From NCBI GenBank assembly GCA_964521285.1, contig CAZFQS010000054.1:1-9600 (forward strand): 9,600 nt of DNA, given 5' to 3'. Below, in pieces: positions 1 through 6,527 of the stretch. The stretch's first letter is position 1. Each line of letters opens with the position of its first letter. The notes beneath the pieces are model-generated. The model saw nothing but the letters and a program-made list of their open reading frames with translations. It did no database searches and was not told where the DNA came from. Source of the DNA: G020354785 sp964521285 (GTDB lineage Bacteria; Bacteroidota; Bacteroidia; Bacteroidales; UBA10428). The position numbers and the translations under genes are program-made.

Positions 1-722
1 GTGGTAGTCCATGCCAGGAAGAATATGTCGGTGTCGGTATTTGCAAACAGGAATTCCGAATTTGCATCACGGATTACTTTAAACTGCGCAACAATGGTGG
101 TATCCTTAACATCGCGATAGCAGCCGGGCTGGTTCAGTTCGTGCGTGCTGAGCCCTGTACCTGCAGCAGGTGAGTAAGGCTGAATGGAATAACCTTTATA
201 CAGCAATCCTTTATCATAGAACTTTTTCAAAAGGTGCCACAGGGTTTCAATATATTCGTTTTTGTAAGTGAGATAAGGGTCATCCATATTTATCCAGAAT
301 CCCATCTTTTTTGTAAGATCTTCCCACTCGCGGGTATACTTCATTACTTCCTTTTTGCATATATTGTTGTATTCAACAATACTGATTTTTTTACCTATAT
401 CTTCCTTGGTTATGCCCAGTGTTGTTTCAACGCTGAGTTCAACAGGTAAACCATGGGTATCCCATCCTGCTTTTCTTTCAACCAGATAACCCTTTAAAGT
501 TTTATAGCGGCAGATAATATCCTTTATTGCACGTGATAAAACATGGTGTATGCCTGGTATGCCATTAGCTGATGGAGGCCCTTCATAAAATATATAAGGG
601 GTACTGTTTTTTCTTTTTTCAATACTCTTCTCAAAAGTTTTATACCTCTCCCACTTATGCTGAAACTCCCTGTTGATATCCTGGAGGTTAAAACTTTTAT
701 ATTCAGGAAACTTTGAAGCCAT
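1..722 (-). CDS. ileS: Isoleucyl-tRNA synthetase, N-terminal part (type 2, eukaryote-like), cut by window edge
   Basis: This is the first ~240 codons of cytosolic isoleucyl-tRNA synthetase, which activates isoleucine with ATP and charges tRNA-Ile. The ATG is at 720-722 and the frame stays open to base 1. The protein begins MASKFPEYKSFNLQDINREF and carries the class I catalytic block EGPPSANGIPGIHH (residues ~47-60), followed by KAGWDTHGLPVELSVE and the stretch YSIQPYSPAAGTGLSTHELN, where the editing (CP1) domain starts. These blocks match the Bacteroidota form of IleRS, which groups with the eukaryote-like type 2 enzymes. The class I signature reads G-I-H-H at residues 57-60 rather than H-I-G-H, so positions one and three are swapped. 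The KMSKS loop and C-terminal domains lie outside the window. No T-box or other leader is visible in the 92 bases before the histidine kinase end. The identification is very secure; the subtype is judged from these motifs alone. Confidence 0.97.
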   Translation of the reverse strand, partial: MASKFPEYKSFNLQDINREFQHKWERYKTFEKSIEKRKNSTPYIFYEGPPSANGIPGIHHVLSRAIKDIICRYKTLKGYLVERKAGWDTHGLPVELSVETTLGITKEDIGKKISIVEYNNICKKEVMKYTREWEDLTKKMGFWINMDDPYLTYKNEYIETLWHLLKKFYDKGLLYKGYSIQPYSPAAGTGLSTHELNQPGCYRDVKDTTIVAQFKVIRDANSEFLFANTDTDIFFLAWTT

Positions 723-814
723 TATGGTAATAATGTTTAAACAATAATCGATCTCTGAAAAATGTTCACAAATATAGATTTATGACTACAAAAAAACAAT
801 AGTAACTTCTCATA

Positions 815-1855
815 CTATGCTTTTTTCAACGTAAACGTAAACGAAGTTCCTTCATCAAGTTTGCTGCTGACAGTTATTTTCTGGTTGTGGGCTTCAATAA
901 TATGCTTGACTATTGATAATCCCAGTCCGGTCCCTCCCAGCTTGCCTGAATGGCTTTTATCGGCCCTGTAGAACCGTTCAAAAATTCTTGATAAATCCTT
1001 TCTGGGTATGCCTATCCCGTTGTCGCTGACCTCAACTAATACGTTATCACCCATATCGAGAAAATCAACCATTGTAGTGCCGTTCTTTTTGCCGTATTTA
1101 ATAGAATTTATGATAAGGTTATTTATTACCTGGAGAATTCTTTTCTTGTCTGCCATCACATTTATTGGCTTTTCCTGCTTTTTGGCAAATTTTAGTTTAA
1201 TACCGCTATTTTTTGCTAAAATACCGTTCATTTCAAAAGATTCTTCAAATAATTTTTTAATGTTAAGTTTTTTCAGATTAAGTTTTTGGACGCCCGATTC
1301 CAGCTCAGATATAGACTCCAGGTCATTAACTATTGAGATCAGCCTGTTAATGTTTTTGTCAGTATTTTCAAGATATTGCCTGTTAACTGACTGGTCTTCG
1401 AGTCCCCCTTCCAGTAACGTTGATATATAGCCCTGGATATTGAAAATAGGGGTTTTCAGTTCATGGTACATATTTCCCAGAAATTCGTGCCTGTATTGCT
1501 CAAGCTGCTTTGTCTGGAATATTTCTTTGGTTTTGCGTTTTGACCATGTTAATACATCTTTTTGGGTGCTTGTTACGATATCATCTTCATCGAGCTCGTT
1601 TTTCAGTTCATCTTCAGGAATATTTCTATCATATATGGTTTTATAAATCGGGGTTATTTTATTTAAAATGAAAGCACTAAGGATATAAAAAACAAAAATG
1701 TAAATAACAATAAATATTACTAGTAAGGACAATATTATTGTCAGCAGGTAGTTAAAGTTTTCAAGCGAAAATGTTATTAACATTGCTATACCTGCTATTA
1801 GTGAAGAGAAAAATGCTATAAATATTGCCATTTGTCTTGGTGTAGCAGTTTTCAT
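815..1855 (-). CDS. PhoR-like membrane sensor histidine kinase, orphan in this window
   Basis: This is a 346-residue two-component sensor kinase. Two membrane helices (about residues 9-28 and 38-64) are separated by only about ten residues, so there is essentially no periplasmic sensing domain. A linker of about 55 residues containing DVLTWSKRKTKEI leads to the HisKA dimerisation helix with the H-box EFLGNMYHELKTPIFNIQGY; His131 is the expected phosphorylation site. The HATPase_c domain follows: N-box NNLIINSIKYG (key Asn250), G1 box DNGIGI (Asp278), F-box FERFYRAD, and G2 box GGTGLGLSIVKHIIEAH, with the usual C-terminal strand GTSFTFTL. All catalytic boxes look intact. The kinase and linker pattern is the common Bacteroidota PhoR-type one. 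That family normally sits beside an OmpR/PhoB-type regulator, and none is present on either side here. It diverges from the small membrane protein at 1974. Signal and partner are unknown. Confidence 0.95.
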   Translation of the reverse strand: MKTATPRQMAIFIAFFSSLIAGIAMLITFSLENFNYLLTIILSLLVIFIVIYIFVFYILSAFILNKITPIYKTIYDRNIPEDELKNELDEDDIVTSTQKDVLTWSKRKTKEIFQTKQLEQYRHEFLGNMYHELKTPIFNIQGYISTLLEGGLEDQSVNRQYLENTDKNINRLISIVNDLESISELESGVQKLNLKKLNIKKLFEESFEMNGILAKNSGIKLKFAKKQEKPINVMADKKRILQVINNLIINSIKYGKKNGTTMVDFLDMGDNVLVEVSDNGIGIPRKDLSRIFERFYRADKSHSGKLGGTGLGLSIVKHIIEAHNQKITVSSKLDEGTSFTFTLKKA

Positions 1856-1907
1856 TTAATTTATTTTTAGTTATGACTGAAAAGTTAGTAAGAAAATATT
1901 GACAATA

Positions 1908-1926
1908 GTTTACAAAATTTGCAAAC
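1908..1926. promoter_or_regulatory. 19-bp near-perfect palindrome in the divergent spacer (candidate operator)
   Basis: GTTTACAAA, one central base, then TTTGCAAAC form arms that pair at 8 of 9 positions. It lies in the 118-bp spacer between the divergently transcribed histidine kinase (start 1855) and small membrane protein gene (start 1974), 53 and 48 bases from the two starts. This is a plausible place for a dimeric regulator to control either gene. No convincing TAnnTTTG promoter was recognised nearby, and the AT-rich context lowers significance. Confidence 0.35.
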
Positions 1927-1973
1927 AACTATTTCGGATATTATCAAAATGTTAAATTATAAAATATTATAAA

Positions 1974-2309
1974 ATGAAACTTGATAAAAGAACTTTAATT
2001 CGCTGGAAGATATATCTTGACAGGGCACGGATGTATGCCAGTTATATTCAGTTTTTTATGCTTATCGCAGTATTTATTAACACTCTTGGGGATAATACTT
2101 ATGGCAAATACCTTGTCAGGTATTCCTTTATTTCCGTTCCATTGTTGCTGATTCTATTTCTCGGGGTGTCATTAATCCTTGGATATTTCGATTCAAAGCT
2201 GGGAATAAGAAGTGAGGAACAAAGAAATATATCGGTCAGCAATCCTGTCCAGATGGAAATTCTTGAGATACTTAGAGAGCTTAAAGAAAAGTCAGATAGA
2301 AAGGAATGA
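1974..2309 (+). CDS. Small two-helix membrane protein of unknown function
   Basis: This 111-residue protein is not recognised as a named family. It starts with a basic stretch (MKLDKRTLIRWKIYLDRARM), followed by two hydrophobic helices at about residues 23-40 and 52-72, with a short polar loop containing NTYGKYLVRYS. A charged tail follows with the segment SNPVQMEILEILRELKEK, which should form an amphipathic helix. By the positive-inside rule, both termini would be cytoplasmic. It is the only plus-strand gene in the window. It diverges from the histidine kinase across a 118-bp AT-rich spacer with a palindrome, and its stop lies six bases from the riboflavin synthase stop, so the two converge. 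The ATG is preceded by A/T only, with no Shine-Dalgarno. The amino-acid composition and clean membrane pattern argue for a real gene. A functional link to the kinase is possible but rests only on the divergent arrangement. Confidence 0.75.
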   Translation: MKLDKRTLIRWKIYLDRARMYASYIQFFMLIAVFINTLGDNTYGKYLVRYSFISVPLLLILFLGVSLILGYFDSKLGIRSEEQRNISVSNPVQMEILEILRELKEKSDRKE

Positions 2310-2315
2310 TATACT

Positions 2316-2912
2316 CTACTTCTTCATTTGTTTAATGATCCTGGCAATATACTTACCAATAATATCGAATTCAAGATTAACAACAATGCCTGGTTTTATC
2401 TGGTGAAAATTAGTCACTTCATAAGTATAGGGGATTATAGCTACTTCAAATGACTTATCCTTGGAATTTACTACAGTTAAACTGACTCCATTAACTGAAA
2501 CAGAGCCTTTTTCAACAGTAATATAGTCATCACGGGCAGGCTCATATTCAAACCTGTAATACCAGCTGCCCTCAGCTTCCCTCACTTCCGTACATACAGC
2601 AGTCTGATCAACATGTCCCTGTACTATGTGTCCGTCAAGCCTGTCATTTATTTTCATGCTTCTTTCAAGATTTACCTTATCCCCGATATTAAGCAATCCT
2701 AAATTTGATTTTATAAGTGTTTCTTTAATAGCAGTGACAGTATAGTTTTTATCTGTTTTTTTTACAACAGTCAGACACACCCCATTATGGGAAATGCTCT
2801 GGTCAATTGACAGCTGTTTAACAAATGAACATTCCAGGGTAATATGAAGGTTTTCCTGGTCCTTTTCAAGGGCAATGACTTTTGCTGCTTCCTCAACAAT
2901 TCCTGAAAACAT
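2316..2912 (-). CDS. ribE: Riboflavin synthase, alpha chain
   Basis: This cytosolic enzyme converts two molecules of 6,7-dimethyl-8-ribityllumazine into riboflavin plus the pyrimidinedione substrate of lumazine synthase, the last step of vitamin B2 synthesis. The 198 residues form the two tandem lumazine-binding barrels of the family. Barrel 1 (about 1-93) starts MFSGIVEE and carries SHNGVCLTVV with Cys46. Barrel 2 (about 94-190) carries HIVQGHVD, KGSVSVNGVSLTVV and IPYTYEVTN. A C-terminal helix (IARIIKQMKK) is expected to hold the trimer together. Length and motifs are normal for the family, and no key residue appears lost; in the second barrel the usual IPHT is IPYT. It stands alone, without other rib genes, and I could not find the conserved FMN-riboswitch boxes in the 129-bp upstream spacer. 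A Bacteroidota-type promoter candidate lies 34 bases before the ATG. Confidence 0.97.
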   Translation of the reverse strand: MFSGIVEEAAKVIALEKDQENLHITLECSFVKQLSIDQSISHNGVCLTVVKKTDKNYTVTAIKETLIKSNLGLLNIGDKVNLERSMKINDRLDGHIVQGHVDQTAVCTEVREAEGSWYYRFEYEPARDDYITVEKGSVSVNGVSLTVVNSKDKSFEVAIIPYTYEVTNFHQIKPGIVVNLEFDIIGKYIARIIKQMKK

Positions 2913-2945
2913 AGCTATTAAGTTTATATTATTAATTCTGTTTTG

Positions 2946-2977
2946 CGAAGGTAAAGAATTAAGACTTCATCAACAAA
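2946..2977 (-). promoter_or_regulatory. Candidate Bacteroidota sigma-ABfr-type promoter for riboflavin synthase
   Basis: On the minus strand, TTTG (2974-2977) is followed by a 20-base spacer and TACCTTCG (2946-2953). This fits the Bacteroidota consensus TTTG-N19-21-TAnnTTTG with one mismatch in the -7 box. Transcription would start near 2938, giving a leader of about 26 nt before the ATG at 2912. Confidence 0.6.
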
Positions 2978-3041
2978 TTTGGGGAATATGATATTATAGT
3001 TAATTCCGCTCTATTAAAAGTGGGCAGGAATTTGTGTTTAT

Positions 3042-4625
3042 TTAATATCCGAAATTTATACCAAATGAAATGGTAGTCGTATTTCCATGAAAAAACTCAG
3101 GTGTGTATCTTTGAACATCACCGGTAATATTACTGTTAGTCAATTCAAGGAATAAAAATAAATCATTGATTATCTGATAATCTGCTCTGACACTAACACT
3201 ACTGTTTTCCCACTCTACCGATTCCATAAATGATCTGCCCAGAATAATTTCTCTTTCTCTAATATAAGGAATATCAGGGCCTTTCCTTGAATAGATATAG
3301 TTAAGATTAACTGTTAAATTTTTCAGCGGTTTATATTTTATATCTACATAGATTTGATCTGCATTATCCCTTAAATAATGGCCCATATTATACCAGTTAG
3401 ATTCATATCTTGTTGTAATTAAGTCGTTTTTATAGGTAAGTGGATTTGTGCGTGTGTATTCTAATGTAATAACAGTATTATCTATCAAATCAGAGCCTCG
3501 GATTCCAATTTTATAGCTCCAGTGATTTGAGTGTTCATCTTTATCAAATACTTTCCTGATTGTCAAAGCATCTAAAAACCATGTACCATAAAAATGAAAT
3601 TTACGGATCTGCCTTGAGCTGATATCAAAAAACATTTGGGCATTCTGGCCTGCCCTATCAGTAATTCCGTTATAAGTATGATCTGCGGATTTATAAAAGA
3701 ATAAAGGCATAAAGTATGCAGGATGTATTCCTACATCGCTGTAAATTATTGAGTTGCCAAAAGATATATTCAATTTTTTTACTGGAGTAAAAGTAAACAT
3801 ATTAGCAGCCATATATTTAGGATGATATACTTCCCTGTTTGCAGAAGCATAGATATAACTACGGACACTATCAACGACTTCAGAAACCAGCCATGCGTGG
3901 AAATAATTAAATTCAAACCACTTAACGGGCTTTAAATTAAGTTTAAACATTGCAAAAGAAGGTGCTTTGGCTGAGATAATGTTAGGGCCGAAATAATTAT
4001 TACCCCATTCAATGTGATCTTTAACCAGAGCAATATTTCCCCAGTTCCACGAATATGTTATCCCTCCTCTCATATCGCTGTATTCATCACCTTTATAAGG
4101 TCCGGCCTGGTAGGGAGTAAGGTATCCCGTATCTGCAAGTATCTCGCTTTCATAATTATCTCTCAAGCTCGCATAGAATCCCCAGTGCTCACCTAAGTAT
4201 CCGAAAACTTCAGCTCCGCTCCACCTGTGATATATACTCCCGTTTTTATTAGACCACACCTGGTACCCGAGTATAGGATTTACTGATAATGTAAAATTTG
4301 AATCCCTGTAATAAAGAAGGTCTAATCTTTTTTTGAAGTTTTTTGATAATATAAGTTCTTTATTATAGTCTTTAAGATAGAAATCTATTTCTTCCAACTG
4401 CCTCTTGTTGAGATTAACCGAATCTTCCCTGGCTTTTATAAGTTTTTGTGCAATATCTATCCGCGAATAAGGTTTTATAACGGAATTAATTTCAACCAGA
4501 TGAAGATTTGCCAGCTCATCAATAAATTCATATATGCTCTTATTAGATATATGCTGGTATACTTCCTGGGAATATGTAAAGGAGGCAAGGGCTGCTATAA
4601 TGCAAGAAAAAAGTAGTTTTTTCAA
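3042..4625 (-). CDS. Wzi-family outer-membrane beta-barrel protein (capsule/polysaccharide assembly)
   Basis: This 527-residue protein has a Sec signal peptide (MKKLLFSCIIAALASFTYS, cleavage likely before Gln20). A helical N-terminal segment follows (about 28-90), with IYEFIDELANLHLVEI and KPYSR typical of Bacteroidota Wzi relatives. The rest is many alternating aromatic strands ending in the aromatic C-terminus GINFGY, as expected for an outer-membrane barrel. The block DHIEWGNNYFGPNIISAKAP (203-222) and FNYFHAWL (239-246) are the clearest Wzi-like motifs. Wzi in E. coli is an outer-membrane lectin that holds capsule on the surface, and the role here is inferred by family. The start is TTG (4623-4625): an in-frame stop lies two codons further upstream and no ATG would keep the signal peptide. 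It lies 49 bases behind the ATPase. The wecB and sugar-transferase genes on the same strand support a polysaccharide role. A generic Bacteroidota outer-membrane porin is the alternative. Confidence 0.85.
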   Translation of the reverse strand: MKKLLFSCIIAALASFTYSQEVYQHISNKSIYEFIDELANLHLVEINSVIKPYSRIDIAQKLIKAREDSVNLNKRQLEEIDFYLKDYNKELILSKNFKKRLDLLYYRDSNFTLSVNPILGYQVWSNKNGSIYHRWSGAEVFGYLGEHWGFYASLRDNYESEILADTGYLTPYQAGPYKGDEYSDMRGGITYSWNWGNIALVKDHIEWGNNYFGPNIISAKAPSFAMFKLNLKPVKWFEFNYFHAWLVSEVVDSVRSYIYASANREVYHPKYMAANMFTFTPVKKLNISFGNSIIYSDVGIHPAYFMPLFFYKSADHTYNGITDRAGQNAQMFFDISSRQIRKFHFYGTWFLDALTIRKVFDKDEHSNHWSYKIGIRGSDLIDNTVITLEYTRTNPLTYKNDLITTRYESNWYNMGHYLRDNADQIYVDIKYKPLKNLTVNLNYIYSRKGPDIPYIREREIILGRSFMESVEWENSSVSVRADYQIINDLFLFLELTNSNITGDVQRYTPEFFHGNTTTISFGINFGY

Positions 4626-4653
4626 GGCAATTTATTTATAGAACATTGTAATG

Positions 4654-4661
4654 CAAATTTA
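4654..4661 (-). promoter_or_regulatory. Possible -7 element (TAAATTTG) for the Wzi-like gene
   Basis: On the minus strand TAAATTTG matches TAnnTTTG exactly, 28 bases before the TTG start, inside the 49-bp gap after the ATPase. No TTTG is visible at the correct -33 distance and the region is very AT-rich, so chance is a real possibility. Confidence 0.25.
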
Positions 4662-4674
4662 AAATATATATAAT

Positions 4675-5793
4675 TTAAAATTTCCCCCGGATAAGCCAAT
4701 AGGCAAAAAAGATATCATTTACCCTGTATTTGTTGTTAACTTTAATAATCAGTTCTTTATCCAACAGGCTCTCTATTGCAGTTACAACAGAACTAGCTGC
4801 ACCCAGGGCGTGGGTAGTTATAAATGCGCCAGAGGTAATGTTTTCTGCCCATTTTTCATATGCAATGGCACGTAAAAGTTTTACCTGGAAAGTTGTAAGA
4901 ATGTTAAGGAAGTTAATAAATATTGAGTCATATTCTGAAATAATTTCGTACAGAGTTTCATGCACATGTCTGATTTCAACATTTTTTATTGATTTTCCAT
5001 ACAACCGGTTGCATAAATATTGAGTATAGAATGTATGTAACTGTGATACAGATAAGACTTCATCCAATGCTTCAGGCGAGAAGCTTTTGCCTGCATTGTT
5101 AAAATGCTTTTTGATAAAATGCGAATATACATTTTTCGGCATACAATCAAGCTCCATAACTGATGAGCTTTTATAAAATGCACGTTCAGGCGAGTTAAAT
5201 ATATCGGCTAATACATGTCTGCGGCTGCCTGCAAATATAAAACAGGTATTGGTTAATCTTTGAATATACGATCTTAGAATTCCTTCACAATTTTTCTCTG
5301 GAAAATTTACAATTTGTTGAAACTCATCTATAGCAATTAAAAAGAACATTTTATTGTTTTCAATGAAATGAAATATTTTCTCCAATGAATATTCGGCTCC
5401 GATATTCTTAATATCAATGCTTATTTCAGGTTTTCCGGTCAGTTCATTATATGAAATCACCGGCCTGAGAGCCGAGAAAAGCTTTAATATTTTTTTTATA
5501 GTGCTTTCGTTTTGTGCCATTGCTGATAATACAGCCTTGCTGAACGCTATTGAAAATTCATTCAGATTTGTAGCAGGCATAATATCAACATACACTGTAC
5601 GAATGTCTTTTCGGGGGATAATATCATAAAAAAAATGTTTTATTAAGCCCGTTTTTCCCATTCTTCGCAACGAGAAAAGAGTAGTATTTCGCTGGTTATC
5701 TAACGCCTTTTTCAGGGTTTGAATTTCTGCTTCTCTGTCGCAAAAATATTCAGGTGATAAATATCCGCTAACTATAAAAGGATTTTTTTTCAT
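4675..5793 (-). CDS. COG1672-type AAA+/STAND-like ATPase with C-terminal winged-helix-like region
   Basis: This 372-residue predicted cytosolic P-loop ATPase belongs to the 'archaeal-type' ATPase group. The N-terminus NPFIVSGYLSPEYFCDREAE (4-23) is the typical entry segment. The Walker A loop is SLRRMGKTGLI (41-51; Lys47, Thr48), with Ser where the group usually has Gly or another small residue in the first loop position. Walker B is FFLIAIDEFQQI (150-161; Asp156-Glu157), and a sensor-1-like segment is FIFAGSRRH (185-193). The C-terminal part (about 300-372) reads like a winged helix (QVKLLRAIAYE..., IESLLDKELIIK) ending VNDIFFAYWL, a hallmark of the group. The biochemical role is poorly defined; relatives occur singly and in defence or mobile islands. 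It follows the TA-like pair by 77 bases on the same strand and precedes the Wzi-like gene. ACGT repeats lie directly before the ATG. Function remains unknown. Confidence 0.9.
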   Translation of the reverse strand: MKKNPFIVSGYLSPEYFCDREAEIQTLKKALDNQRNTTLFSLRRMGKTGLIKHFFYDIIPRKDIRTVYVDIMPATNLNEFSIAFSKAVLSAMAQNESTIKKILKLFSALRPVISYNELTGKPEISIDIKNIGAEYSLEKIFHFIENNKMFFLIAIDEFQQIVNFPEKNCEGILRSYIQRLTNTCFIFAGSRRHVLADIFNSPERAFYKSSSVMELDCMPKNVYSHFIKKHFNNAGKSFSPEALDEVLSVSQLHTFYTQYLCNRLYGKSIKNVEIRHVHETLYEIISEYDSIFINFLNILTTFQVKLLRAIAYEKWAENITSGAFITTHALGAASSVVTAIESLLDKELIIKVNNKYRVNDIFFAYWLIRGKF

Positions 5794-5801
5794 ACTTTGC
5801 G

Positions 5802-5832
5802 TTACGTTTTTTACGTAATGTAAAGTACGTAA
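5802..5832. repeat. Cluster of three ACGT-centred repeats upstream of the ATPase start
   Basis: TTACGT (5802-5807), the palindrome TTACGTAA (5811-5818) and TACGTAA (5826-5832) lie within 31 bases, 9 to 39 bases before the ATPase ATG. A weak promoter candidate overlaps them on the minus strand: TTTG at 5848-5851, a 20-base spacer, and TACTTTAC at 5820-5827 (two mismatches to TAnnTTTG). The position suits an operator, but no binding protein is known. Confidence 0.4.
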
Positions 5833-5870
5833 TTATTTTAATATTAACAAATTTTTTCAAGGCAGAATAA

Positions 5871-6527
5871 TTACAGGATATTTTTAATTTTCTTTATCTC
5901 ATCAGTGAAATATTCACTTATTTGATTTTTGTTAACTATCTCTTTTGGCTCCAATGAATTGTCAATAGAAAATTCAGGAATATCATCGACATAAATAATG
6001 GTTTCTGAATATGTAACAGGGGACAGGTTAGGCAACAATTCTTTGCATTTCATAAAAATATCCTTAAGTGGGATTATGTATCTGGAGATATAATAAATGT
6101 CATAATAATCCCGCAAAGTAGACCGCTGTCCAAGTGTACAGACTTTTAATACTGATATAATATCAACAGGAGCAATATTAATATTTTTATAGCTAAAGCA
6201 CCGTTCTCTTACATTAAATGGTATAAGAACTGCTCCTGCAGAAAAGAAAGTAACCTTAACATCATTAATAACAAAATCTATTTGATAATTTTCATCTTCT
6301 TTAATTATTTTATATTGACCACTGAAAATTTTTTGTATATTTCTTTTAATGCTGGTTTTATTTAATATTTCCCCATCGAACATAAAATCAATATCCTGTG
6401 ATTTTCTGTGCTCTATTTGCATCGATAAAGCTGTGCCTCCGACCAGTGAATAATTTTTTATGAATTTTTGCCGTGAAAATATTTCAAGAACTTTTCTTGT
6501 ATTGCCAGGTAGAAATTCAGGATTCAT
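5871..6527 (-). CDS. AbiEii/AbiGii-type nucleotidyltransferase (toxin-like)
   Basis: This 218-residue protein has the polymerase-beta-type nucleotidyltransferase fold seen in the AbiEii/AbiGii toxin family. Motif I is SLVGGTALSMQ (27-37), followed by the metal-binding pair QDIDFMF (Asp45, Asp47). A strand ending IDFVINDVKVTFF (83-95) occupies the place of the third acidic strand. The helix VDIISVLKVCTLGQR...LRDYYDIYYI (121-147; Lys128, Asp140, Asp143) matches the C-terminal Lys and Asp motifs of the family. Family members transfer nucleotides (in AbiEii-like toxins, proposed GTP or tRNA modification) and inhibit growth when unchecked. Its ATG overlaps the stop of the upstream small gene by four bases (ATGA at 6524-6527), so the two are translationally coupled in the usual antitoxin-then-toxin order. 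Toxicity is inferred; some members of this fold are solitary nucleotidyltransferases. The stop is 77 bases before the ATPase start. Confidence 0.85.
   Translation of the reverse strand: MNPEFLPGNTRKVLEIFSRQKFIKNYSLVGGTALSMQIEHRKSQDIDFMFDGEILNKTSIKRNIQKIFSGQYKIIKEDENYQIDFVINDVKVTFFSAGAVLIPFNVRERCFSYKNINIAPVDIISVLKVCTLGQRSTLRDYYDIYYISRYIIPLKDIFMKCKELLPNLSPVTYSETIIYVDDIPEFSIDNSLEPKEIVNKNQISEYFTDEIKKIKNIL

Noticed and set aside
1008..1646. Plus-strand open frames at 1008-1430 and 1440-1646
   Set aside because: They are antisense to the histidine kinase, have composition typical of a shadow frame and show no recognisable domain.
2212..2406. Plus-strand open frame overlapping the 3' ends of the small membrane gene and riboflavin synthase
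   Set aside because: It overlaps two better-supported genes in other frames and has no recognisable features.
3002..3032. Hairpin AATTCC ... GGAATT behind the Wzi-like gene as a terminator
   Set aside because: The stem is only 6 bp, mostly A/T, with a 19-base loop, and no T-run follows on the minus strand.
2913..3041. FMN riboswitch upstream of riboflavin synthase
   Set aside because: The conserved RFN boxes are not visible and the predicted leader is only about 26 nt.
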